Shown here one piece after another: positions 26,278-35,246 of a DNA stretch of 64,000 nt (its first letter is position 1; every line of letters starts with the position of its first letter). The DNA lies in contig NZ_KB908025.1 of NCBI RefSeq assembly GCF_000382305.1, positions 1 to 64,000 on the forward strand. The letters run 5' to 3'. The position numbers and the translations under genes were made by a program. Origin of the DNA: Vitreoscilla stercoraria DSM 513. GTDB taxonomy: Bacteria > Pseudomonadota > Gammaproteobacteria > Burkholderiales > Neisseriaceae. Under the pieces are notes generated by a model. The model was not told the origin of the DNA. It did no database searches and saw only the letters and a program-made list of their open reading frames with translations.

Positions 26278-27655
26278 TATGCAAAAATTTTCTCGTTTAC
26301 AGGCCGCTTGTGCGGCAGCCTCGATGGCTTTGTTTTTAAGTGCTTGCCAAACAGCACAAATGCCTGCTCCAACCACAGTGAAAGCTGCGGTGGCATGGCA
26401 AGAAGATGTGGCAGCGCAATATTCGGTGGATGAAGCGTGGTGGCAACAATACCAAGACACGCAATTAAACCAATTGGTCGATGCGGCGCTGCGCAATAAT
26501 GTGGATTTGCAACAAGCGGCTTTGACCGTACGTCAAGCCATGTATCAGGCTAATGCCGAAGGGGCGGGTTTGTTGCCATCGGTTTCGGGCAGTTTGTCAG
26601 GCTCGACTTCTAAAAATATCAAAGAAGGTGGTTCAAGTGGTCGCAGCTATGGCGGTCAGTTGGGTGTGAGTTATGAAATTGATTTGTGGCAGCGTTTGCG
26701 TGACAGTGCGGATGCCAAAGTATGGCAATTTCGTGCGACAGAAGCCGATTTGGCGACCGCTCGCTTGAGCTTGATTAACAGTACAGTCAATACGTATTTT
26801 GAATTGGTGTATTTACAGGCCGCTATTGATCATGCGCAAAACAACATTCGCTCTTATCAACAATTGTTGAATATTAGTAACAGTAAATACCGTCATGGCA
26901 AAGTGGCATCCATTGAGCCTGCACAAGCTCAGCAAGCTTTGAGCAATGCTGAGGCAAGTTTGCTGAATTTACAAAGCCAACAGCAAGCCGCTGAACAAAC
27001 TTTGCGCACATTGCTTCATCTTAAGCCCAATCAAGCTTGGAATCTGAATGTGGCCAAGCTAGACCAAATCAAGGCTTTGGGGGTGAATACCCATGTGCCT
27101 TTAAGTGTCTTGGCCAATCGTCCTGATTTGCGTGCAGCCGAATACCAATTGCGTGCTTCATACAAAGATTGGGCAGCGATGCAAAAATCAGTGTATCCAA
27201 GTGTGACATTGGGTGCGAATTTGTCCTCATCGTCTAGAAACATAGGACAAGCTTTGAATGTGCCGATTTTAGGTGGCAATGTGGGTATTTCGTTGCCATT
27301 TTTAAATTGGAATGAACTTAAATGGAATATTCGTATTTCAGAAGTGCAATATCAAAGCCAATTATTGGCGTTTGAACAAAGCATCAACCAAGCTTTGAAT
27401 GAAGTCGATGGTTTGTATTTTGCTTATCAACAAGCCTTGCAAACTGAAAAAAATACCGCTGCCAAATTGGCAGCTGAGGCCAAAATCAGACACTATTACC
27501 AAACCCGTTATGAGCGAGGTGCGGCTGAATTCAAAGACCATATCAATGCACAATCTTCTTACGACAGTGCTTATTTGGATTGGTTAAACAGTCGTTATGT
27601 GAGATTGCAGGCTGAAAATAAGGTCTATCAATCGATGGCTGGCTATTATCGTTAA
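26270..27655 (+). CDS. outer membrane efflux factor lipoprotein (TolC/NodT type)
   Basis: A 461-residue lipoprotein (lipobox LFLSAC) with two OEP repeats (VDEAWWQQYQDTQLNQLVDA; LSVLANRPDLRAAEYQLRAS; YQTRYERGAAEFKDHINAQ) that form the outer membrane channel. Two starts are possible: ATG 26270, overlapping the macB stop, or ATG 26279. Its place directly behind macAB means the locus encodes a complete pump. Two DUS variants (26297, 26813) encode LQAA. Confidence 0.92.
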   Translation: MINMQKFSRLQAACAAASMALFLSACQTAQMPAPTTVKAAVAWQEDVAAQYSVDEAWWQQYQDTQLNQLVDAALRNNVDLQQAALTVRQAMYQANAEGAGLLPSVSGSLSGSTSKNIKEGGSSGRSYGGQLGVSYEIDLWQRLRDSADAKVWQFRATEADLATARLSLINSTVNTYFELVYLQAAIDHAQNNIRSYQQLLNISNSKYRHGKVASIEPAQAQQALSNAEASLLNLQSQQQAAEQTLRTLLHLKPNQAWNLNVAKLDQIKALGVNTHVPLSVLANRPDLRAAEYQLRASYKDWAAMQKSVYPSVTLGANLSSSSRNIGQALNVPILGGNVGISLPFLNWNELKWNIRISEVQYQSQLLAFEQSINQALNEVDGLYFAYQQALQTEKNTAAKLAAEAKIRHYYQTRYERGAAEFKDHINAQSSYDSAYLDWLNSRYVRLQAENKVYQSMAGYYR

Positions 27656-27683
27656 GCAATGATACGCAAAATACAGTAGAAAT

Positions 27684-27718
27684 AAAAAGCATTACAATAT
27701 GATTTTGTAATGCTTTTT
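27684..27718. terminator. bidirectional terminator
   Basis: AAAAAGCATTACAA pairs perfectly with its reverse complement around a six-base loop, between the convergent efflux factor and ychJ genes. It does not contain a DUS word. Confidence 0.85.
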
Positions 27719-27746
27719 GATATTATTTTATCATATTGATTATTCT

Positions 27747-28136
27747 TTAATAATCGCCATCAATATAAAACCATTGTCCATATTCTTGGATAAATGAGCT
27801 GCATTCATGCATTTTAAAGGCCTTGCCATTGACTTTATAGCGGGCACTGAATGTCACTTGAGCGTGGGTTTCATCCGATTGTGTATGAGAATGAACGGTT
27901 AATCCTATCCACTTGGTAGGTTCAAAATCCAATTGCATAGGACGGGTAGATGGATGCCAAGTCTGTAATAGGTATTCTTGGTTTTCCATGACATAAGCGG
28001 TATATCTGGAACGCATTAATATTTCTGCATTCATCGGTATTTGTTTTTGATCAATATAAAGCCCACAACAATGAGGATATTCTAAATTAGTGTCTTTTTG
28101 ACAAGGGCAGTGGGTATGGTGTGATTTTTGGCTCAT
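27747..28136 (-). CDS. YchJ family protein (UPF0225)
   Basis: A 129-residue YchJ-type protein with the N-terminal SEC-C-like metal motif (CPCQKDTNLEYPHCCG) and the conserved LMRSRYTAY and HPSTRP segments. Function is unknown; the fold is NTF2-like. No partner gene is evident. Confidence 0.88.
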   Translation of the reverse strand: MSQKSHHTHCPCQKDTNLEYPHCCGLYIDQKQIPMNAEILMRSRYTAYVMENQEYLLQTWHPSTRPMQLDFEPTKWIGLTVHSHTQSDETHAQVTFSARYKVNGKAFKMHECSSFIQEYGQWFYIDGDY

Positions 28137-28275
28137 TGATCAACTCGCTTAAATAATAAATCTTATTATAAATTTTTTTATATCAGGGCGTACTGGTTTT
28201 AAGGTCAGATTCATTGTGCAAGATGGTATTGTAGGTAGGCATTAAATATATTTTTTGGTAATAAGGGGATTAAAG

Positions 28276-28491
28276 ATGGAATGGGGGATGTATACGTTGA
28301 CAATGGCTGATAAGGAACGTTTGAAAGATTATGCTTTAAAGCTAATTGGTACTGATAAGGTTAATACCAAAGAGCAGTTGTATACAAGAATTCGTACAGT
28401 GGCAAAATTATTGAGTGATATTAATGAAACCCAAGTGAAAGAGATGCATGGGTCAGCCGTAGCCAGCTCGCGTACTGACAAACCTAGATAA
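28276..28491 (+). CDS. hypothetical protein, 71 residues
   Basis: A small, charged, probably helical cytoplasmic protein (MADKERLKDYALKLIGTDKV...). AGGGG lies seven bases ahead of ATG 28276; the TTG at 28255 lies upstream of that site. I recognise no family. It precedes another small gene by 79 bases and may be transcribed with it. Confidence 0.55.
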   Translation: MEWGMYTLTMADKERLKDYALKLIGTDKVNTKEQLYTRIRTVAKLLSDINETQVKEMHGSAVASSRTDKPR

Positions 28492-28570
28492 ATAATTTTT
28501 AAGATGCCATATAGGTAGATTGATATAGCATACGATTTTGTTATTCATTGACCAATACTAAGGAAATAAC

Positions 28571-28903
28571 ATGCAAAAATATATTTTGATGAGTATGACT
28601 ATGATGCTTTGTGGTCATGTGGCTTGGGCGAGCCCTTTATCTAATTTTGGTAAGCAAGCGTGTTTGGATGCGGTGAATGGAAAAATATCAGGATTTGACA
28701 GTGCACAATATCGAAAAAATCTTGCAGAAGATGGTTTGAGTCGGGACGAGTTTTGCCGCTGTACAGGGACTCATTTTGAAAACAATGCACTGTATCAAAT
28801 GCCATTATTGCAGCAAGCCCAAAATGAACAAGAAGAAGCGCAAGTTATGGCGGATATTTTAAAAACCAATATGGCAGGTTGTTTTGTATCGCGTGGTGGC
28901 TAA
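28571..28903 (+). CDS. secreted hypothetical protein, 110 residues
   Basis: Has a clear signal peptide (residues 1-21, cleavage after AWA) and a mature domain with four Cys (ACLDAV, FCRCTG, GCF), suggesting a disulfide-stabilised periplasmic protein. AAGGAA precedes the ATG. I do not recognise the family. Confidence 0.65.
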   Translation: MQKYILMSMTMMLCGHVAWASPLSNFGKQACLDAVNGKISGFDSAQYRKNLAEDGLSRDEFCRCTGTHFENNALYQMPLLQQAQNEQEEAQVMADILKTNMAGCFVSRGG

Positions 28904-28929
28904 CGCGATTGCTTGACAGAGGAATATTG

Positions 28930-28960
28930 AAAGCGTCCTGTAGTGTTTACAGGGCGCTTT
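28930..28960. terminator. degenerate DUS-type inverted repeat
   Basis: AAAGCGTCCTGTA pairs with TACAGGGCGCTTT; each arm departs from the 12-mer by one base (TAG for TAA; GGGC for GGAC). It probably ends the 28571-28903 gene. Confidence 0.7.
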
Positions 28961-29011
28961 GTGATGATATACAAATCGTATATTGAATCTTGCCACATGC
29001 CTCTATATAAC

Positions 29012-29040
29012 AAAACACCTGAGAAGTCTCAGGTGTTTTT
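29012..29040. terminator. symporter gene terminator
   Basis: AAAACACCTGAGA pairs with TCTCAGGTGTTTT just behind the symporter stop on the minus strand; A and T flanks allow use in both directions. Confidence 0.8.
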
Positions 29041-29062
29041 TAGTCTGGCAAACGGATGAAAA

Positions 29063-30535
29063 TCACTGTTTGTTGCGGAACTCTTCACCAATTTCTTTCC
29101 AGATTGGCGCATTGTCCACGCCGTTTTCTTCTGGAACATAGATTGGATCTTTACCTTGTGCTTTTTGACGTTCATAGTCTTTCAAAGCGGCGATGGCTGG
29201 TTTTTGCAAAATCAAGATGGCAATCAAGTTCAACCATGCCATCAAGCCTACGCCCACGTCACCCAAGGCCCAAGCCAAGTCTGCACTTTTGATACAACCA
29301 AATACCACCATGACAATCATCGCCAATTTCAAAACTTGCATCAAAAGAGAGCGCAATTTGGCATTGTTTTTAACCAAGTAAGAAATGTTGGTTTCTGCAA
29401 TGTAGTAGTACGCAATGATGGTGGTGAAAGCGAAGAACAACAAAGCAAAGGCCACAAACAATGAACCAAAACCTGGCAATACGCTTTCCATTGCCGTTTG
29501 CGTATAGCCTGCACCTGTCACACCTGGTACACCATGGTGTAAGAACACACCTTCATTGACTGGGTCTTGTGTGTTGTACATGCCAGTGATGATCAACATG
29601 AAGCCTGTTGCAGAGCATACCAATAAAGTGTCTACATACACAGAGAATGCTTGCACCAAACCTTGTTTTGCAGGGTGAGATACGTTCGCAGCACCTGCAG
29701 GATGAGGGCCTGTACCTTGACCGGCTTCGTTTGAGTAAACACCGCGTTTCACGCCCCATTCAACGGCCAAACCTAATACTGCACCAAAAGCGGCTTCTGC
29801 TCCGAACGCTGATTTGAAAATCAAAGCCAATACATTTGGTAATTCACCGATGTTCATGATAACAATCACCAACGCGATGATGATGTAAGCCAATGCCATA
29901 AAAGGTACAACGATTTCGGCAAATTTGGCAATGCGTTTGACACCACCAAAAATGATGAAGCCTAAAATGACTGCTAAAATAGCAGCAGTGACCGCAGTAT
30001 CAACGCCTATAGCGTTGTTAATGGCTCCAGCAATAGAGTTGGCTTGAATGCCGGGTAATAACACACCACAGGCTAAAATGGCAGAAAAAGCAAATATGAT
30101 GGCATATATTTTACCAAAACCTTTGTTTTTAAAACCTTTTTCGATATAGAAAGCCGGGCCGCCACGGAATTGACCATCATGACGTTCTTTGTAAATCTGT
30201 GCTAAGGCTGACTCAATATAAGCAGTACTTGCACCTAGGAATGCCACCGCCCACATCCAAAACAAAGCACCAGGACCGCCGAAAGTAATGGCTGCTGCCA
30301 CGCCTGCAATATTACCTGTACCGACACGACCTGCCAAAGCCATGGTCAAGGCTTGGAATGATGACACACCTGCATCAGAACTTTTACCGTCCATCATTAA
30401 GCGCAACATGCCAAAAAAATGTCGCACCTGCGCAAAGCGGGTACGAATGGAAAAGTAAAGGCCAATGAGCAAACAACCGTAAATCAACGGCAAGCTCCAA
30501 ATCAGCCCATTGAGAAAATCAACAATTGCTTGCAT
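29063..30535 (-). CDS. alanine or glycine:cation symporter (AGCS family)
   Basis: A 490-residue inner membrane carrier with about 11 helices. TMALAGRVGTGNIAGVAAAI, YSNEAGQGTGPHPAGAANVS and the FKNKGFGKIYAI region are hallmarks of the AGCS (AlsT/DagA) sodium:alanine symporters. AAGGAG precedes ATG 30535. Monocistronic, followed by a strong terminator. Confidence 0.93.
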   Translation of the reverse strand: MQAIVDFLNGLIWSLPLIYGCLLIGLYFSIRTRFAQVRHFFGMLRLMMDGKSSDAGVSSFQALTMALAGRVGTGNIAGVAAAITFGGPGALFWMWAVAFLGASTAYIESALAQIYKERHDGQFRGGPAFYIEKGFKNKGFGKIYAIIFAFSAILACGVLLPGIQANSIAGAINNAIGVDTAVTAAILAVILGFIIFGGVKRIAKFAEIVVPFMALAYIIIALVIVIMNIGELPNVLALIFKSAFGAEAAFGAVLGLAVEWGVKRGVYSNEAGQGTGPHPAGAANVSHPAKQGLVQAFSVYVDTLLVCSATGFMLIITGMYNTQDPVNEGVFLHHGVPGVTGAGYTQTAMESVLPGFGSLFVAFALLFFAFTTIIAYYYIAETNISYLVKNNAKLRSLLMQVLKLAMIVMVVFGCIKSADLAWALGDVGVGLMAWLNLIAILILQKPAIAALKDYERQKAQGKDPIYVPEENGVDNAPIWKEIGEEFRNKQ

Positions 30536-31210
30536 AAATCTGACTCCTTGAAGTATGTAATGGCGACTACTTTTTTAATTGTGGCATTGATCCGTGATAC
30601 AACTGATAATTTACAAGCTCATTGTAAAGTCATATTTACAAAAATTAAAACATATTTTTTCATGTTTTTACGTATAACGAAATTATGTGCCAATTATTTG
30701 GATTTTTGTTAAATTTAAAACTATGAATATTGCATGAGTGGTTGTGATTCAGCAATTTTTTGCCAATTTAATCATTTAATTGTTTAAAAGCGACATATAT
30801 TAATAATTTTATAATTTTATTCTATATTTTTTATAAAAATTAATATTTATTAGGTTAATTTATATTAATTATGAATTTTTAATTCAAATTAATTTTTTTG
30901 TCATTTTCGTATGTGTGTTTTGTTTGGTTGTCAGCATGGTTTTTAATTTAGTGTTAATATTTTTTGTCAAAATCATGTCTTTAAATATTTATCTTAATAA
31001 AAAGTGACTTATAAGATTATTATGAGATTTTAAATTTGATATTAATAAGTGAGTTTGTGATTTTTAGATGATGGATGGTGTGAATACGGTAAGTCGTTTT
31101 TAGAACATTTTTTCTATGTTAATAAAATAATGGGTCTAAGCTATTAAAAAATGATATTTAAGCCTAATAGCAGCAGATTGTGGCTTAATGACAGTGTTTA
31201 CCATAAATAA
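30536..31210. other. AT-rich intergenic region without recognisable gene
   Basis: About 675 bases, visibly richer in A+T than the surroundings, with long runs such as TTTATAAAAATTAATATTTA. No reading frame with a ribosome site, tRNA or DUS word is seen. It must carry the symporter promoter at its left end; the rest is unexplained. Confidence 0.6.
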
Positions 31211-31227
31211 AGCGCCATTAAGGCGCT
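31211..31227 (-). terminator. acyltransferase gene terminator
   Basis: AGCGCC and GGCGCT form a short GC stem; read on the minus strand it is followed by TTTATTTATGG, 40 bases behind the acyltransferase stop. Confidence 0.6.
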
Positions 31228-31267
31228 GAGTCAAGATAACCGTAGAGTGATGGCTCTGTGATGCATT

Positions 31268-31855
31268 TTAAGGCTTGTAGCGTTGGTCTATGCTGAAACA
31301 CTCAGGATATTTGGGATGGATATTTTGGTAAAAAGCCATGATTTCGCGCATATCGGCTTCAAAGTCCCCGCTTGGATAAATGATTTTACCCACGCCTGCA
31401 ATTTTCTTTTCATAATCCATATATGCCAAAGCAATTGGTACACCTGCACCGATTGCCACGTAGTAAAAACCAGTTTTCCAATTTTCTTGGCGCGCGCGCG
31501 TGGCTTCTGGTGTCACCAACATACATAATTTGGGATGTTCTTGAAACAAGTTAATCATCACTTGTACCATGCTGGGACGTTCTTCGCCAGCTTGCTTGGG
31601 ACGGCGATCGATGCCAATACCACCTAATGCACGGATGAATGGACCCATCGGGAATTTCATATAGCTGTCTTTGATGGTGATGCGCACGTTGACGCCCATG
31701 GCTTTTAAAGTGAGGCGAGCGTACAAAGCATCCCAATTGCTGGTGTGAGGCGCAGCAAGCATCACACATTGTTGAATGTCGCTTGGAAATTGATTGTCGA
31801 TAGACCAGCCTAAGGCTTTAACACTGCTTGCTGCAAGAGATTCTAACATCGGCAA
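31268..31855 (-). CDS. PlsC-like lysophospholipid/glycerol acyltransferase
   Basis: A 195-residue protein with the acyltransferase HxxxxD motif (APHTSNWDALYA, His-Thr-Ser-Asn-Trp-Asp), the GGIGIDRR block II and a PEATRAR...WKTGFYYVA block. This is the short PlsC-like type; the acceptor cannot be told from sequence. It stands alone between the AT-rich gap and a DUS-type repeat. Confidence 0.82.
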   Translation of the reverse strand: MPMLESLAASSVKALGWSIDNQFPSDIQQCVMLAAPHTSNWDALYARLTLKAMGVNVRITIKDSYMKFPMGPFIRALGGIGIDRRPKQAGEERPSMVQVMINLFQEHPKLCMLVTPEATRARQENWKTGFYYVAIGAGVPIALAYMDYEKKIAGVGKIIYPSGDFEADMREIMAFYQNIHPKYPECFSIDQRYKP

Positions 31856-31959
31856 ATACCACTAAAAAAGACGCCAATTGTAGCAAAATTGCGATTTTTT
31901 TGTTTTGGTTTATCGGCAAAACAATATGAAATATAGATTGAGAGAGTTTCTTTTAAAAT

Positions 31960-31988
31960 AAGCGTCCTGTAACTTTTACAGGACGCTT
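31960..31988. terminator. DUS-type inverted repeat after the PuuB-like gene
   Basis: Two exact copies of AGCGTCCTGTAA face each other 22 bases behind the oxidase stop on the minus strand. Confidence 0.8.
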
Positions 31989-32009
31989 GAGCAGCATTGC
32001 ATCATAAGT

Positions 32010-33320
32010 TTATTGTAAACAATCTTTTAAACGATACCAACCCATACCCAAAACCAAAGACGGTGTTCTAAAGACAGGACCGCCTGGGAAACTGCGATGT
32101 GAAATGCGACTGAAAGCATTCAAACGTTCCGTATTGCCCAAGATGTTTTCTGCGGCCATTTGTCCTGCCAAACCTGTTAATGCCACGCCATGACCTGAAA
32201 AGCCTTGTAAAAAAATGAGGTTGGGGGCAAGTTGACCAAAATGCGGTGCGCGGTTCATGGTGATGTCGACAAAGCCGCCCCAAGCGTAATCGATTTTGAC
32301 ATCGGCCAAATGTGGAAATACCCGCAACATGTCGCTGCGCATGGCGTTGGCCAAATCTTTTGGCGTTTGTCCTGAATAGCTGACTTTGCCACCAAACAAC
32401 AAACGTGTGTCACCGCTCAAGCGGTAATAATCCAATACAAAATTGGTGTCACACACTGCCATATTGTTGGTAATCACATCTTGGCTGCGTGCACCCAAAG
32501 GCTCTGTGGCGATGACATAAGTGCCTACGGGCATGATTTTGTCGGACAAGGTTTTTAAGTATTCAGATTGTTTCAGGACGCCTGCAAACACATTGCAAGC
32601 CAAAACCACATGTTTGGCTAAAACTTCGCCTTGCGCGGTTTTAATCAGCCATTTGTCGCCTTGCGGTTGAAAATCGGTCACAAAGGATTGTTCAAAGATG
32701 TGTGCGCCATGTTCAGCGGCAGCTTTTGCCAAACCCAAACAATAATTCAATGGGTGAATATGCCCTGAATCGGTGTCAAATACACCCCCTACATAACGAT
32801 CGCTTTTGAGATGTTGTTTGAGTTGTGCGCGGGTTTGTTCTTGATAACCCGTATAACCATAGTTTTGACGCATATACTCGCTGTATTCAAGCAAAGCATC
32901 GAGTTTTTTGGGGCTGACGGCAACTGAAGCATAACCACGTTGCCAATTGCAATCGATTTGGTAATCTTGTACTTGTTTTTCAACCAAATTGACCGCATCA
33001 ACCGACCATTGCCACATTTTTTGTGCGGTCTCTAAACCCAATTGATGGTGTAAAAATTCCATTTCGCATGCGTAAGAGGTGATGACTTGACCACCATTGC
33101 GTCCTGAAGCGCCAAAACCAATGCGTGCAGCTTCTAAAACAGCCACGTTTTGCCCTGCTTGCACCAAAGGCAAAGCCGTTCCAATTCCAGCCAAGCCGCC
33201 ACCAATGATGCAAGTATCAACTTCGATTTTTTCTGTTAGGGTGGGGTATTGCTGGTGCAAAGTGCGTGTGGCGGCATAATAAGAATCAACGTGTTCAGCT
33301 TGTGCAGGAGAGGTCAACAT
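32010..33320 (-). CDS. FAD-dependent oxidase, PuuB/gamma-glutamylputrescine oxidase-like
   Basis: A 436-residue DAO-family flavoprotein: Rossmann motif CIIGGGLAGIGTALPLVQAG, the GASGRNGGQV segment typical of PuuB and related amine oxidases, and the C-terminal FAD loop FLQGFSGHGVALTGLAGQ. Next to a putrescine transporter, a role in putrescine breakdown is plausible, though no puuA, puuC or puuD lies nearby, so the true substrate is open. Start ATG 33320 gives the family-like N-terminus; the frame runs on to 33380 through the terminator. Confidence 0.82.
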   Translation of the reverse strand: MLTSPAQAEHVDSYYAATRTLHQQYPTLTEKIEVDTCIIGGGLAGIGTALPLVQAGQNVAVLEAARIGFGASGRNGGQVITSYACEMEFLHHQLGLETAQKMWQWSVDAVNLVEKQVQDYQIDCNWQRGYASVAVSPKKLDALLEYSEYMRQNYGYTGYQEQTRAQLKQHLKSDRYVGGVFDTDSGHIHPLNYCLGLAKAAAEHGAHIFEQSFVTDFQPQGDKWLIKTAQGEVLAKHVVLACNVFAGVLKQSEYLKTLSDKIMPVGTYVIATEPLGARSQDVITNNMAVCDTNFVLDYYRLSGDTRLLFGGKVSYSGQTPKDLANAMRSDMLRVFPHLADVKIDYAWGGFVDITMNRAPHFGQLAPNLIFLQGFSGHGVALTGLAGQMAAENILGNTERLNAFSRISHRSFPGGPVFRTPSLVLGMGWYRLKDCLQ

Positions 33321-33344
33321 AAATAAGCCTTTAAAATAGAAAAA

Positions 33345-33368
33345 GCCCTGTATCGGTTGATACAGGGC
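33345..33368 (-). terminator. terminator/attenuator between potI and the oxidase gene
   Basis: A perfect 10-bp stem (GCCCTGTATC, loop AACC, on the minus strand) followed by TTTTTCTATTTT lies between the potI stop and the next ATG 25 bases on. It should reduce transcription of the oxidase gene relative to the transporter. Confidence 0.75.
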
Positions 33369-33380
33369 GCATGAGTCCAA

Positions 33381-34274
33381 TCAAGCAGTTTTCTTTTCTT
33401 GCTCTGCTACTTGGCGATAAGCATTGGCCATTTCACGCTCACGGCGTGTGGTTTGGCGCATCATCAACCAATTGAGCAAAATCACAATCGTACCAACAAT
33501 GGCAATCATGATGGTTGCCAAGGCGTTCATTTGTGGATCCAAACCCAATTTGATTTTGGAGAAAATCACTTGTGGCAAGGTGGAAGAACCTGGACCTGAC
33601 AAGAATGAAGTGATGACCACATCATCTAAAGACAAGGTCACGCCCAATAAAAAGCCCGAAGCCAAAGCAGGTGCAATCAATGGCAAAGTAATCAAAAAGA
33701 AGATTTTAAATGGACGTGCGCCCAAGTCCATCGCCGCATCTTCTAAGTTTTGATCCAATTCCATCAAGCGGGCTCGAATGACGACTGTGACATAAGCCAA
33801 ACACAAAGTGGTGTGTCCCAACCAAATGGTGAATAAGCCGCGGTCAAAATACAACCATTCTAATGCAGGTGTTGATTGCAACAACATTTGCACTTGAATA
33901 ATCAAGAGCAACATCGATAAGCCTGTAATCACATCAGGCATCACCATCGGTGCTGAAACCATACCAGCAAACAAGGTAGAGCCTTTAAAACGCTTAATTC
34001 GTGCCAAAGCATAAGCGGCCAAAGTTCCCAAGATGACTGCTGCCAAAGACGAGAAGGCTGCCAATTTAACCGATAACCACGCGGCGTTTAAAATGACATC
34101 GTTTTGCATCAAAGTGCCATACCATTTGGTTGAAAAGCCGCCCCAAATGGTCACCAATTTGGAATCATTGAACGAGTACACCACCAAAATAATCAATGGA
34201 ATATACAAGAACAATAAGCCTAAAAACAACGATGCTTTCAAGAACCAAGAGAGTTTTCCTGTGCTCGCACTCAT
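33381..34274 (-). CDS. potI: putrescine ABC transporter permease PotI
   Basis: A 297-residue permease with six helices and the EAA-type loop (LEDAAMDLGARPFKIFFLIT). The sequence YSFNDSKLVTIWGGFSTKWY is typical of PotI/PotC. Its start overlaps the potH stop by four bases (ATGA), so translation is coupled. Confidence 0.9.
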   Translation of the reverse strand: MSASTGKLSWFLKASLFLGLLFLYIPLIILVVYSFNDSKLVTIWGGFSTKWYGTLMQNDVILNAAWLSVKLAAFSSLAAVILGTLAAYALARIKRFKGSTLFAGMVSAPMVMPDVITGLSMLLLIIQVQMLLQSTPALEWLYFDRGLFTIWLGHTTLCLAYVTVVIRARLMELDQNLEDAAMDLGARPFKIFFLITLPLIAPALASGFLLGVTLSLDDVVITSFLSGPGSSTLPQVIFSKIKLGLDPQMNALATIMIAIVGTIVILLNWLMMRQTTRREREMANAYRQVAEQEKKTA

Positions 34275-35236
34275 ACAGATTCTCCCTCAATTTCACGGTT
34301 TTCATAATGGTGGAAGATGGCAATCGGTACCACTAACAGCAATACCATAATGACCGCCACGGCTGATGCCAAAGGCCAGTTGTTTTGGTCAAAGAACGCT
34401 TGCCACAACACTTTACCAATCATTAAATTTTCAGGACCACCGACCAATTCTGGAATCACATATTCACCCACCGATGGAATAAATACCAACATCGAGCCTG
34501 CAATGATACCAACTTTGGACAAAGGCAAAGTGATGGTCAAAAACGCTTTGATAGGAGAGGCGCCCAAATCATTGGCCGCTTCCAATAAACGTCCATCCAG
34601 TTTTAACAATTGTGTGTATAAAGGCAAAATCATGAATGGCAAATAAGCGTATACCATCACCAAAATCAATGAAAATTGGTTGTAAAACAAATCCAACGGT
34701 GCATTGATGATGCCTAATTTTTGCAACCAAGTATTCACCAAGCCTGTGGTACTTAAAATGCCCATCCACGCATAAACACGCAATAAAAACGATGTCCAAA
34801 ATGGCAACATGATGAGTAATAACACGCCATTGCGAATGTCTTCACGCATGCGTGAAATCGCGTAAGCAATCGGGTAACCAAAAATCAAACACAAAATGGT
34901 TACAATGACTGCGGTTTTCAAAGACGACCAATACGTTTGTAAGTAAATATTGTCGCCATTGCCTGAATGAAATGGATTCAAAATTTGCATCAATGAAGAG
35001 CCAAAATCTTTGAAGATGTCAGCGTAATTCATATAAGACGCTTGAACAATGACACGTCCCATATCGCTGTCAGTGGTGACCAATGGCGTATAAGGTGGAA
35101 TGGCAATTTCTTGCTCGGCGAAACTGATTTTGAAAACAATCAAAAAGGGAATCAAAAATAAAATCAACAGCCACACATAAGGCACGGCAATGACAAACCA
35201 GCGACCTAATGCGCTGCTTATATTGAGTGGCTTCAT
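34271..35236 (-). CDS. potH: putrescine ABC transporter permease PotH
   Basis: A 321-residue six-helix permease. WFVIAVPYVWLLILFLIPFL, the RVYAWMGILSTTGLVNTWL stretch, LEAANDLGASPIKAFLTITL and GEYVIPELVGGPENLMIGKV follow E. coli PotH closely, more so than PotB. It lies 10 bases behind potG. Confidence 0.92.
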   Translation of the reverse strand: MKPLNISSALGRWFVIAVPYVWLLILFLIPFLIVFKISFAEQEIAIPPYTPLVTTDSDMGRVIVQASYMNYADIFKDFGSSLMQILNPFHSGNGDNIYLQTYWSSLKTAVIVTILCLIFGYPIAYAISRMREDIRNGVLLLIMLPFWTSFLLRVYAWMGILSTTGLVNTWLQKLGIINAPLDLFYNQFSLILVMVYAYLPFMILPLYTQLLKLDGRLLEAANDLGASPIKAFLTITLPLSKVGIIAGSMLVFIPSVGEYVIPELVGGPENLMIGKVLWQAFFDQNNWPLASAVAVIMVLLLVVPIAIFHHYENREIEGESV

Positions 35237-35246
35237 GACGCAGCTC

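Noticed and set aside
23147..27655. mtrCDE-type RND operon
   Set aside because: The middle gene has an N-terminal ABC ATPase and FtsX helices, which makes it MacB, not an RND pump.
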